64,000 nucleotides of DNA from Blastocatellia bacterium (GTDB lineage Bacteria; Acidobacteriota; Blastocatellia; UBA7656; JADIYM01): contig JADIYM010000009.1 of NCBI GenBank assembly GCA_016705245.1, forward strand, positions 124,001 through 188,000, given 5' to 3'. The translations under genes and the position numbers were made by a program. The notes under the pieces are model-generated. The model was not told the DNA's origin, searched no databases, and worked only from the letters and a program-made list of their open reading frames with translations. This document shows, in pieces, positions 55,590 to 64,000 of the stretch. Numbering within the stretch: the stretch's first letter is position 1; every line of letters begins with the position of its first letter.

Positions 55590-56377
55590 ACGTAACGTAA
55601 CCCGGAGGCCATGACCGGTACACCCGCCTCCGTCACTGGCTCGAATTCCCATTGAAGCGCGGCCCTCGTTGCCCACTTCTCGCAGGAGCGGGTGACCTGA
55701 GACGGCGCCCACCGACAGCGGAAGGCCCGATTCATCTATGAGGACGCTGACGACGACTTCACCTCGATTCCAGCGTCGCGCACTTCCTTTGATAATGAGC
55801 CTCCTTGCGAACCGTGGCACGCGCATTCAAACCGTCGGGCCCGGGTATCTTGACGGAATACACCGGCACGCCTGATGACGCTCCCGAGCCCGCTTGTGGC
55901 GCGCCAGCCGGTGAGCCGCCAGGAATTCCTCCCGGCACTCCTCCCGGCACTCCACCGGGAATCCCTGCCCGAGATCGAGCCGTTTCAGCTTCGATTTCTT
56001 CGTCGTATGCCGCCAGGCCAAGGCGAAAGCACGTCACGGTGGCACGCCGGAGCGAGGCAATCTCGTCTACCGAGAGCGCAGAACACGCTCGACGAAGCGC
56101 TTCGTGAATGCGGGGTTGTTCCTCGTTCGGAATGGTCGGTTGCACGCCAACGTCGTACATTCCGCGACGTACCATTGCGGAATCTTCGCTGGAGAGTGTC
56201 GCGAGTCCCTTTCGTGAGCGATTCGATGATGTCGACGTCGCCGGACGAAAGACGATTCCGCCCGCGGCTCACGATGGATCGGCTCATCGATGCAACACCG
56301 ACCGGCGTGTCCGCCGTTGAGCGCTCGAGCAGTTGCCGCGCGATGAGCAGGGCGTCGGACGGATCCAGACATGGCAT
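55556..56377 (-). pseudogene. TonB C-terminal domain gene with GVPGG tract, decayed paralogue
   Basis: A paralogue of the intact gene at 33492-34313. Segments in order: MPCLDPSDALLIARQLLERS to about 56190; then SSEDSAMVRRGMYDVGV through the IPGGVPGGVPGG tract to about 55765; then GEVVVSVLIDESGLPLSVGAVSGHPLLRE to about 55650; then KWATRAALQWEFEPVTEAGVPV to a stop at 55556. Three frame changes are required. The matching order of N-terminal helices, GVPGG tract and TonB domain shows it was once the same protein. Confidence 0.8.
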
Positions 56378-56397
56378 TCCCGTGGCGACTATGCGGC

Positions 56398-57117
56398 TCA
56401 ACTCGACCTCAACCTCGTCGGCTGACTTGGTGATCTTCGCCGATCGCGCAATCGAGGTGTGTTCCTCGTCGGCTCGGGGACCGGCCTCGCATCCGCGACG
56501 GAGGTGATCGAGAAGTAGTAGCTGCCCTCTCGCGTCGAGGTCACTCTGTAGACATCGAGTGATGCCGCCGTCCCGATCGACATCGACGCCTTCAGCGCTG
56601 GGCGCCCCGCAAGAACGGCCGGATCTGGCTCACTGCGGATTCGACGGCCGGCGAATGGCGTCGACATCGTCTGAATGTATCGGATCAGGGCAACCTCGTT
56701 GGGAGGAATTTTCCCGCCCGGGATGAACTCGACGATGACAAAGAAAGCGTGATCCCGCGCAGGATTGACGAACCCGGCCCGCGCGCCAGGTTGGAGCGCG
56801 ATGGCGTTGGCGCCAAGCTGTCGCCATCCTTGAGGAGCTTCGACCGAGAAGCCCGATTCAGCGTCGAAATAGACTGCTGGCGATTGGACTGACGGAGCCG
56901 CAGGCGATTGGGCTACGGTCGTGGCGACTGGAATGAATCCCGATACTGCAGCGAGCAGCATCGTCACCCGAAGAACGCGACGAGCCGTCCCATCGCTCGA
57001 TATCCAGGTAGCACGTCGGTGAGCACGCCTGGCGGCGAGCCGAAGGCGACCGACGAATTGCAATCCGACAATCTGCACCGACACGGGAAGGGCGAAATGC
57101 GTTGAGAGATGATTCAT
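56398..57117 (-). pseudogene. Exported partner of the TonB-domain gene, decayed paralogue
   Basis: A paralogue of 34301-34948: YFDAESGFSVEAPQGWRQLGANAIALQPGARAGF, VIVEFIPGGKIPPNE, IRSEPDPAVLAGRPALKASM, YYFSITSVADA. After that, near 56490, the frame shifts: the continuation EEHTSIARSAKITKSADEVEVELSRI (like ISKTSDDVVDAI in the intact copy) lies in the next frame and flows into the TonB pseudogene start. The signal-like core is MLLAAVSGFIPVATTVAQS (from 56961). The true start is unclear: 57117 (ATG) would put about 50 residues before it. Confidence 0.72.
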
Positions 57118-57371
57118 GCCGATGACCCCAGAATTGGAGGAAGAATCCGCCAGAAACAAGAAGCGGCTTGCGAGGATGAAGTACACGAGGCCATTCGCCG
57201 AGCTCGCCCGTCGCTCCCGGTGAAGGCCGTCTGCTTTTCATTCGATCCGCGGATGACACGTCACTACAACAGTGAACTGCGTTAGTATGCTATGAACACG
57301 CTTTCGACACCTCGACATACCCTGCTCTCACTCATATCGTCACCGACGGCGATCTGTCTCGTCCGGCCCGC

Positions 57372-59839
57372 ATGATGATCGACCAGACGCTCTCACACTA
57401 TCGGATCACGTCGAAGCTCGGCTCGGGCGGGATGGGAGACGTCTATCTCGCCGAGGACATCGGAGAACTCGAGCGGACCGTTGCCCTGAAGGTGATCCCC
57501 GCGGAGCTCGCAGCCGACCCGCAGCGGATGCAGCGGTTCGTCCAGGAGGCGCGCGCCGTCTCGGCGCTCAACCATCCGAACATCCTGACCGTGTTTGAGT
57601 TCGGGCAGGAGGGCGAGACTCGATTCATCGCCACCGAGTACGTCGAAGGTAAGACCCTGCGCCAGTACTCGAACGAAGCGAGTCTGGGTGCTTCCGAAGT
57701 CCTCGATATCGCGACACAGATCGCGGCGGCGCTGGACGCGGCGCACGGGAAGGGCGTGGTGCACCGGGACATCAAGCCCGAGAACGTGATGGTGCGGAAG
57801 GACGGGATCATTGAAGGTGCTCGACTTTGGCCTGGCGAAGCTGGTCGAGCGGGAACGGGATGGCGGTGCGGCGGTGGACACGGAAGCGGGTACGCTGGCG
57901 CACACGGCGCCGGGACTCGTGATGGGGACGGTGCCGTACATGTCACCGGAGCAGGCGCGGGGAACCGAGGTCGATGCGCGGTCGGACGTCTGGAGTCTGG
58001 GTGTGGTGGTCTACGAAATGCTCTCCGGGCGCAAGCCGTTCGAGGGTGAGACGAACAGCGATCGACTCGCTGCGATTCTTACGGCCGAGCCGACGGCGCT
58101 CGAGGACAGTGAGATTCCGGACGAGTTGAAACGGATCGTCCGCAAGACACTCAAGAAGGATCGTGACGGGCGCTACCAGACAATGAAGGGGTTGCTCGCG
58201 GACCTGAAGGACCTAAAGAAGGAGCTCGAATTCTCCGAGAAACTGGAGCGGTCGACGAGTCCCGACGGCCGACCTCCCGCGGAGACTCGACCGACGCAGA
58301 TTGCCAGCGCAGAAACGATGGCAAGCGGACGACACGAGCCGGCGACCGCGAGCGCGGAGTACGTGACGGCCCAGATCCGTCAGCACCGGTTTGGTTTCAC
58401 GGTCACGCTCCTGGTTCTGGTTGCGGCTGTCGCGATCGGGGGCTGGGCATACATCAGCCAGTTTGGCAGTTCGAAACAGATCGGATCGATCGCCGTGATG
58501 CCGTTCGTCAACGAGAGCGGAGATATGGAGTTGGAATATCTCTCGGACGGGATGACGGAAACGCTCATCAAGAGTCTGTCGCAACTGCCGAACCTGAAGG
58601 TCAAAGCCCGGTCTTCGGTGTTTCACTACAAGGGGAAGGAAACCAGCGCTCAGACGATAGGCAGGAGCTGAATGTCGAGGCCATCCTGACCGGACGGGTC
58701 GTTCAGCGAGGGCAGGACCTGCTGCTGTATCTGGAACTGGTCGACGCCGTGACAGGCGATCGACTATGGGGCGAGCAGTACGATCGCAAGCAGTCGAACC
58801 TGATCGCGCTGCAGAACGAGATTGCGCGCGATGTCGCGAGAAAGCTGGAGGTGACGCTTTCGGGCACGGACGAACAGCGACTGGCGAAAAACTCAACAGA
58901 AAATGTCGAGGCCTATCAGCTGTACCTGAAGGGTCGGTACCACTGGAACAAGCGGACTGTCGATGAGTTGAGAAAGGCGGCCGAGGACTTCCAGAAGGCC
59001 ATAGATGTGGAGCCGAACTTCGCGCTTGCCTATGCGGGGCTCGCCGATTCCTACTCCCTGATTCCAGAGTACGGCGGTGAGCCACCGCACGAGATGATGC
59101 CGAAGGCGCGAGCGGCAGCGCTGAAGGCACTTGCATTGATGAGAACCTGGCTGAGGCGCACACCGCGTACGGTCCTGTCCTTCTCAGCTACGATCACGAC
59201 TTCGGTGGAGCCGAACGCGAGTATCGGCGGGCGATCGAGCTCAATCCGAACTACGCCACGGCGCACCATTATTATGCGGAACTCCTCGGCTCCCTTGGCA
59301 GGACGGAGGAGTCGCTGGCGGAGATTCGGCGTGCGCGCGAACTCGACCCGCTCTCACTGATTATCAATCGCACGTATGGGGTTGTCCTGCTCCAGTCGCG
59401 ACGTTACGACGAGGCCCTGGCGCAACTGAAGGAAACTGTAGAGCTGGATTCCAGCTTTCCTTCGGTGCATTACAACCTCGGTACGGTCCAACAACTCAAG
59501 GGTAACTATGCCGAGAGCGCCGAGGAGTTTGCGAAATGGAGGGAACTCGGCGGCGACGCGCAAGGCGCGGCACTTGCCCGCGAAGGCTACTCGAACGGTG
59601 GGTGGGAAGGGTTCCTTCGGGCCGTGACCGGGCCACGCAGACCGGTTGACCTGAATACCTATGTGCTCGCGGCGTTCCACGTCGCGCTCGGCGAGAAAGA
59701 CAAGGCGATGGTGAAATTGGCTGAGTCGTACGACAACCGGGTAAATATCATCTTCTGGCTGAAGGTAGATCCGAGATTCGACAAGGTGCGCGACGATCCG
59801 CGCTTTCAGACACTCGTGCGGAAAATCGGATATCCCTGA
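57372..59839 (+). pseudogene. Ser/Thr protein kinase with TolB-like and TPR region, three frameshifts
   Basis: Four consecutive segments form one kinase of about 820 residues, typical of Acidobacteria. (1) 57372-57810: glycine loop GSGGMGDVYLAED, ATP lysine in VALKVIP, catalytic HRDIKPENV. (2) 57811-58660: DFGLAK, the SPEQARG activation segment, a transmembrane segment (FTVTLLVLVAAVAIGGWAYI), then the TolB-like start IAVMPFVNESGDMELEYLSDGMTE. (3) 58661-59135: ILTGRVVQRGQDLLLYLELVDAVTG through KALAL. (4) 59136-59839: DENLAEAHTAYGPVLLSY, then TPRs (ELNPNYATAHHYYAELLGSLGR) to the end KIGYP. Each break is a single-base gain or loss (ATTGAAG for ATGAAG; GGCAGG for GGCCAGG; TTGATG for TTGGATG). These may be sequencing errors or recent inactivation. 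Confidence 0.85.
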
Positions 59840-59856
59840 TCGGTTGACCCTGGTAA

Positions 59857-59873
59857 ATGGGGACAGACTCCGT
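59857..59873 (+). repeat. GGGGACAGAC motif left of the RAYT gene
   Basis: AAATGGGGACAGACTCC. An inverted counterpart (GTGTCTGTCCCC) lies at 61413-61424 beyond the transposase, and another at 44025-44046. Motifs of this type commonly flank REP-associated transposases. Confidence 0.55.
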
Positions 59874-60007
59874 GCCAGACCGATTCCGTGCCTGGCGCAG
59901 CGTTCTCGTTCGCGGGGCGACTGCAGGGTTTGGCGCCGTCGGTCCGCAGATCGGCAAGACGCAACCACTTGGGTCTCGGCTTCGATGGGGCGGGAGGATG
60001 GGTTGCG

Positions 60008-60955
60008 ATGCCGAGAGTTCCCCGCCACCAGTCCGCGCCTGGTGCGATGCGTCCCGGTACGCTTTATCACGTAACGTCGCACGCCGTGGCGGGCACGTGG
60101 CTGTTCGAGACGGCGCGCGATCGGGTTGTCTTCCTGTCGCTGCTCGCCTGGCAGTGTCGCGAGCGAGGGCTCGTCGTCCACGCGTTCTGTCTTATGGGGA
60201 ACCACATCCATGGAATCCTGGAAGATCGGCGCGGGCAGGTGTCGCAGGTGATGTCGCTCGTGAAGGGTCTGTATGCGCGGTACTACAACGCGACGAGGCA
60301 CGGCGGGCGGCGGCGTGGCGCGTTGTGGGCTGAACGGTTCTCGGCAGAGGTGATCGACACGAAGCGGTACTACGACGCGGCGGTGGCGTACGTGCTGCTC
60401 AATCCGGTTCGGGTGAAGGAGCCGATGGTCGGGTCGCCGGAGATCTATCCGTGGTCGAGCTGTGCGATGACGGTTGGTGAAGGCGTGACCCCGGCGGCGT
60501 ATTTCGCCCGAATGGTCGAGAAGGAGGGCGGAATCGACGCGATCCTCGACTCGATGCCGAAGGCGAGGAATGCGGCGAGTGCCGAGAACCGGGGGAGGCG
60601 TCTCGAGATACTCGTCGAGGGGAAGGAGTTCGTGGTCGACGGCGTGCTGGGTGGGCGATCGCGGGAGGAGTACCTCGGGTTTCTGCGGGCGAAGGTAAAC
60701 GTCGCCGCGATGGAGTTTCACGAGGCCGCTCCGAGTCGCGCGAGCAGCAGGAAAGAGGCAACGCGGATTTGGCGGATGATGCGGATCCGGCGGATCAGAC
60801 GCAGAAGGAGATCAGATCCGCGGGATCCGCTCGATCCGCAAAATCCGCCTTGCCTCCCCCTCCTCTGTCAAACTCGCCGGGAATCCCTTGCGCGCTTCCT
60901 GCCTTCGCGGGTCTGGCGAAGTCAGCCGTCGTCGGCAAAATCCTCGGATCGCTGA
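60008..60955 (+). CDS. REP-associated tyrosine transposase (RAYT, IS200/IS605-like)
   Basis: A 315-residue Y1 transposase of the TnpREP type, which nicks and joins single-stranded REP hairpins. It starts MPRVPRHQSAPGAMRPGTLYHVTSHAVAG, followed by the HUH motif H66-I-H68 in CLMGNHIHGIL. The catalytic tyrosine candidate is in LYARYYN (about Y92), and RGALWAERFSAEVID and AYVLLNPVRVKEP are typical RAYT blocks. ATG 60008 has GGGAGG about 10 bases upstream; an earlier ATG at 59888 reads non-conserved sequence. The last 60 codons (from about 60760) translate a family D repeat, so the native C-terminus is altered. It is the only recognisable mobility gene of the window. Confidence 0.9.
   Translation: MPRVPRHQSAPGAMRPGTLYHVTSHAVAGTWLFETARDRVVFLSLLAWQCRERGLVVHAFCLMGNHIHGILEDRRGQVSQVMSLVKGLYARYYNATRHGGRRRGALWAERFSAEVIDTKRYYDAAVAYVLLNPVRVKEPMVGSPEIYPWSSCAMTVGEGVTPAAYFARMVEKEGGIDAILDSMPKARNAASAENRGRRLEILVEGKEFVVDGVLGGRSREEYLGFLRAKVNVAAMEFHEAAPSRASSRKEATRIWRMMRIRRIRRRRRSDPRDPLDPQNPPCLPLLCQTRRESLARFLPSRVWRSQPSSAKSSDR
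60758..60854. repeat. Family D inverted repeat, copy D3, inside the 3' end of the RAYT frame
   Basis: Left arm GGCAACGCGGATTTGGCGG... and right arm ...ATCCGCAAAATCCGCCTTGCC are near complements around a loop AGACGCAGAAGGAG. Confidence 0.85.
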
Positions 60956-61206
60956 GTCAGTGGTTGCCGATCTCGGGCAAGCGAAGCCGCGAGTTGCGGC
61001 AGGTCGAGGCGTGGGCTCTCTTCCGGTTTACGGGCTTCGGCACCAGCAAGATCGCGCGGTTGCTCAAGACGACCGTTGCAGAGGTCGACGAGGCGATCCG
61101 GTCGGTGCGTGCGCTTCGTGAGAAGGAGCGGGCTTGGTGGCGCGCGATCTGGAATGCCGAGTGGTCGCTCCGGTGGAGTCTCGCGGCCGCGCCTTGGCGC
61201 GAGTGA
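60769..61206 (+). CDS. Hypothetical HTH-like frame, possibly the displaced C-terminus of the RAYT
   Basis: Only the part after the D3 repeat (from about 60856) looks coding: LAKSAVVGKILGSLSQWLPISGKRSRELRQVEAWALFRFTGFGTSKIARLLKTTVAEVDEAIRSV. It has the shape of a helix-turn-helix with a tryptophan-rich tail. Some RAYTs end in a DnaA-like HTH, and insertion of D3 in the junction would explain the split. No start codon with a ribosome site is visible after the repeat. Confidence 0.4.
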   Translation: MADDADPADQTQKEIRSAGSARSAKSALPPPPLSNSPGIPCALPAFAGLAKSAVVGKILGSLSQWLPISGKRSRELRQVEAWALFRFTGFGTSKIARLLKTTVAEVDEAIRSVRALREKERAWWRAIWNAEWSLRWSLAAAPWRE

Positions 61207-61585
61207 GTCCTGCGAGGATCCGACTGCAATCCGTCGGAGCAGCTCCGGCCTGCCTTCCGTCAAGGCTCCGCCGAGGTCAGCCTCCCCGTGCCGCGAACCA
61301 GCCATCTTGTTCGCCCTTCGACGCTTTCGATCCGCAAGTCCGGCTCGATCTACAGACTCACCATCGAGACGCGCTCGCCTCGCGGCACTTCGACGCCCCT
61401 TGCACGGTGTCTGTCCCCTACTACTTCGCAAGGCGAGCTGTCCGCGCGACTCGCCGTGGTCTTCTGCGGAGAGCCTTTAGGCGCGGTGTGAGGTGCCGTT
61501 CAAGTGTGACCTTCCGGCGCCTTGCATCGTAGCCCGCTATCGCGGCAGTCTGGCGGTACTTCTATTTTTCGTTAGGAGCTGTGTG
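61207..61585. other. Gene-free interval with GTGTCTGTCCCC motif
   Basis: No gene is recognised. Contains GGTGTCTGTCCCCTACTAC (61412-61430), similar to CTGTCCCCTATTAC at 44028-44041 (minus strand). This may mark the right end of the RAYT neighbourhood. Confidence 0.5.
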
Positions 61586-62548
61586 ATGAGTCCATCCGCC
61601 TGCCCATCTTGTAACCGCGTCGCTGATGAACAATTCCGCTTTTGTCCATTCTGCGGAGCGGACTTGCATCGGCCAATCGTTTGCCGGCAGTGCTCGTACC
61701 CGAACGAATGGAACTCGAAGTTCGGCTAAGGTGTGGTCTCGGCCTTGTTGAGCCAACTGCCGAATCGGCCACGCCTCGAGAACGGCTTCGACAAAGCCCA
61801 AGACACCACTGGACCCTGTCCCGCCGCCACCCGCCCTGGGATTACGATTGAGTTCCCAACTCGACCGCAGCGTCGTTCGACTTCGCGCTCGAAGCCGCGA
61901 GAAGTACAGGCGTTCTCGAGCAATTTGGAGTGGAGAAGAAAGCAATCTACCGAGTCACTGTAGGGGCAGTCGAGATAGAGAGCTTACTGATCTCGTCGAA
62001 CAGCTGAAGGATGGAGACGCGAGTCGTTTACGTCGACGGCAGCAAGGTACCGTGGGATAACGTCTTTCGGTTCGGTTGGTGTTACGAGCAGAAGCTGGCA
62101 GCTACAAACCCGAGCTGTACTGCTTTGGCCAGAGCAACGACTACTAAACTGAAACATCTGGGGGTTGTCTTCACACGGGAATGCCATTCTCGGAATCCGA
62201 GACCTGTGGACTTGGGGAGTGGCTGAACCTCGAAGGGAGACTGGAAGTTCGACAAGAATCGAATGAGGCATGAACTCGAGCGTTCTCTATACGAGTATCG
62301 TTTCTGCCCGGCACTAAACCTGGAACTCTTACAGGACGCACCGAGTGCGCTGCCGGAGGTTGTGAACCCGAATTGAGACCGCGGCTGGAAGTTTTGGAGT
62401 CTTCGGACCTTTCGACAAAACCGGTATTCGAGTGCGCGTGAACCGGGATGGTTGGAACGAGGAGGTAGTGTACAAAGGAGTATGTCCATCCGGCAGCGAC
62501 GCGCTGAGGGACTTGGCGAAGCGTATGAAGCATCGACTGCCGACTTGA
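61586..62548 (+). pseudogene. Zinc-ribbon protein gene, heavily frameshifted
   Basis: ATG 61586 has AGGAG seven bases upstream and starts a double zinc ribbon (MSPSACPSCNRVADEQFRFC, CPFC, CRQC) that stops at 61729 after NSKFG. Further coding scraps on the same strand in other frames are AASFDFALEAARSTGVLEQFG and VEKKAIYRVTVGAVEIESLL (about 61875-61995). Then come RVVYVDGSKVPWDNVFRFGWCYEQKLAATNP (about 62020-62115) and PELYCFGQSNDY (about 62109-62145). The last two are KFDKNRMRHELERSLYEYRFCPALNLELLQD (about 62243-62335) and GPFDKTGIRVRVNRDGW to RMKHRLPT (about 62397-62548). They look like one protein with at least five indels. The family is not recognised. Confidence 0.65.
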
Positions 62549-62583
62549 AGCGGCAACGGGAATTGAGCCCCGGCTCGCCTCTG

Positions 62584-63207
62584 TTAGACCTGCGGTGGCC
62601 TGAGTCCTGGAATATCGATGAGGTTCTGACCTATCCGGAAGGCCTCCATGACGCCTCCACCCAGGCTCACGTCGAGCATTACTAGTAGATCGCTGAGATC
62701 TGCATACTGGATTCGAAGCCCACGCTCCCGTCTACGAGCGCCCAAGTCCCCGGCAGCGAGTTCGACGCCCCACTGCTCGGCGAATCCGGAGCTTGAGTTC
62801 GCTCTGCGTGACACCGGAACGAGTCGGACAAACCCGTATCCACGAAGTACGGCCATTCGCCGGTTGTACACGTGCGCTAGGACTTTGTCTGAGACTGATT
62901 CTCTTCCGAAGGCCCGGACATACGCATTCCTGTATCGCGTGTAGTTCGGACTTACCCAAACCTGAAGAGGCTCGAAAAGCACACCTACTGAAGGGTGCTC
63001 CCAGATCGGCAGTCGTAGATCCCGCTCTGGTGGTGGATCGATGGCCACGACGAGAGCTCTGCCTGGCGACAAGCCCTCGACGATATCTCCGATATGGTCG
63101 GTGATCGCGTCCTCATCCGCGGCCACGATGGGAACATGCAAGCAGTCCGGGACGGCCCACTCGCGCATTGCCTGTTGGTAAGCGGCTTCGTCTCGAATGC
63201 GGGGCAC
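62584..63207 (-). CDS. Hypothetical protein
   Basis: A 207-residue cytoplasmic-looking protein of no recognised family. GTG 63207 (GGAGG five bases upstream) is preferred over TTG 63219. Pattern: VPIVAADEDAITDHIGDIVEGLSPGRALVVAIDPPPE, then SVSDKVLAHVYNRRMAVLRGYGFVRLVPVSRR and IQYADLSDLLVMLDVSLGGG. The alternation of strands and helices suggests an alpha/beta fold. It follows the exported-protein gene by 19 bases on the same strand, so they probably form an operon. Confidence 0.6.
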   Translation of the reverse strand: MPRIRDEAAYQQAMREWAVPDCLHVPIVAADEDAITDHIGDIVEGLSPGRALVVAIDPPPERDLRLPIWEHPSVGVLFEPLQVWVSPNYTRYRNAYVRAFGRESVSDKVLAHVYNRRMAVLRGYGFVRLVPVSRRANSSSGFAEQWGVELAAGDLGARRRERGLRIQYADLSDLLVMLDVSLGGGVMEAFRIGQNLIDIPGLRPPQV

Positions 63208-63226
63208 GTGGTCCTCCAACTACCTT

Positions 63227-63853
63227 CTACACCGAAACGACGCGAGCGCAGCTCGCATGGGATCCCACTGCGCGGTATCCGTCGGCCGGGCGAGACCAGA
63301 AGAAGACAACCGTCCGGTTCTCGCTGTCGCAACGCCGCGTCGTGATCTCGACCTGAAGCGCAAGCGCCTCCCCAGTGTTGAACGGGTCGAACGTGTTCAG
63401 CCGGCCCGTAAAACGGCGCGTGGAGGTGGGACTGGACTTCCCGTCGTCGACTGCGTTGACCGTCGCGTCTACCTTCGTGAGGTCGAGATTGAGCTTCTTC
63501 GGCCCGCCGACCGCGGCGCAGAGCCTCCGGTAGTACTCTGTAAGTTCTCGGGCGAGGGTCTCCTCGGTCACCTGGGGCTCCCCTTCGACCCACCAGAAGA
63601 AGAGGGAAGTGAAGTAGTTGTCCGAATTCGGGTCGAAGATCCCCGGCGCGAAGTGGAGCTGTTCGAAGCCCTTGTAGGAAAGCGATGGGGCGAATCCGAG
63701 CGGGAAGGGGATGCGCTCGGGCTTCCAGCCCGTCGGGGCCGCGTAGACGAACGCGTCAGCCGGAGGTTCCTGAGCACGCGTCGGGAAGACTCCGACCGCA
63801 AGGGAATGCGCCGCGAGCAGGCATGGAAGCGCCCCTTGAAGCTGTTTGTACAC
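63227..63853 (-). CDS. Exported hypothetical protein
   Basis: A 208-residue protein with a signal peptide (LQGALPCLLAAHSLAVGVFPTRAQEPP) from GTG 63853, with GGAG upstream. The mature part (YAAPTGWKPERIPFPLGFAPSLSYKGFEQLHFAPG, FTSLFFWWVEGEPQVTEETLARELTEYYRRLCAAVGG, TGRLNTFDPFNTGEALALQVEITTRRCDSENRTVVFFWSRP) has the outline of a periplasmic beta domain; no family is named. The last codons (AVGSHASCARVVSV) look off-frame. The next frame reads QWDPMRAALASFRC, a better C-terminus, so a one-base shift near 63265 is possible. Confidence 0.62.
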   Translation of the reverse strand: MYKQLQGALPCLLAAHSLAVGVFPTRAQEPPADAFVYAAPTGWKPERIPFPLGFAPSLSYKGFEQLHFAPGIFDPNSDNYFTSLFFWWVEGEPQVTEETLARELTEYYRRLCAAVGGPKKLNLDLTKVDATVNAVDDGKSSPTSTRRFTGRLNTFDPFNTGEALALQVEITTRRCDSENRTVVFFWSRPADGYRAVGSHASCARVVSV

Positions 63854-64000
63854 GGTCTGTCTTTCTCCTACAGGAGTGTCGCGGGTCGATTGGGACGATA
63901 CCACCACTGAACTGAGTTCATTGGCCCTGGACTCGCATGCCTTACGGGCTGCCACTTCAAGCGGGATGCGGAGGTTGTCGGAATCGCTGAATAGCTACAG

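Noticed and set aside
54903..55826. 307-codon minus-strand frame
   Set aside because: Only its first 60 codons (TonB pseudogene segment) are meaningful; the rest is antisense to the antitoxin/MazF-like genes.

Overview
The window is high-GC DNA from a free-living bacterium. The gene content points to the Acidobacteriota or a close neighbour: Ser/Thr kinases fused to FGE-sulfatase or TolB/TPR modules, many secreted TPR, beta-helix and carboxypeptidase-regulatory proteins, TonB C-terminal domain proteins, an OPT transporter and a mycobacterial-type molybdopterin oxidoreductase. This is inference from content only; no rRNA or marker gene is present. No prophage, CRISPR array, biosynthetic cluster or tRNA was recognised.

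Layout. 1-5.3 kb: M48 protease (cut by the left edge), a membrane-anchored degenerate protease/TonB fusion and an OPT transporter, all on the minus strand. 5.7-9.9 kb: metabolic genes (MBL-fold protein, HbpS-like protein, PLP decarboxylase, secreted NTF2-like protein). 10.5-16.8 kb: a secreted metzincin and a divergent pair of kinase/FGE-sulfatase receptors, one of which has lost every catalytic kinase residue. 17.2-31.9 kb: ADP-forming acyl-CoA synthetase, serine hydrolase, msrA-msrB, acyltransferase 3, TPR protein, VIT/vWA protein, katG and a small triheme cytochrome. Methionine sulfoxide repair and catalase-peroxidase form an oxidative-stress theme.

32.7-43.8 kb: small secreted or membrane proteins, a TonB cassette, a Phd/PIN toxin-antitoxin pair, a molybdopterin oxidoreductase, and a DUF2975-HTH-DUF4386 operon behind an AT-rich promoter with repeated operator-like sites. 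43.9-53.6 kb: short accessory genes, gene remnants, a TIMP-like/CNA-B protein, a HicB-like antitoxin, an esterase and a beta-helix protein. 53.5-62.5 kb: a decaying zone in which almost every gene carries frameshifts (beta-helix end, DUF4143 ATPase, MazF-like toxin, second TonB cassette, TPR kinase, zinc-ribbon gene). It also holds a REP-associated tyrosine transposase. The right end has two co-directional hypothetical genes.

The most striking non-genic signal is an unusually dense population of several unrelated palindromic repeat families. Family A (about 95 bp, 12 copies, built from phased YTYTGCG heptamers) usually lies just downstream of stop codons. Families B-F and H are other inverted repeats. 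Three of the palindromes are bracketed by long direct repeats of local sequence, and some A copies carry flanking sequence shared with other copies, including the 3' end of a neighbouring gene. Most spurious open frames in the intergenic regions are translations of these repeats.
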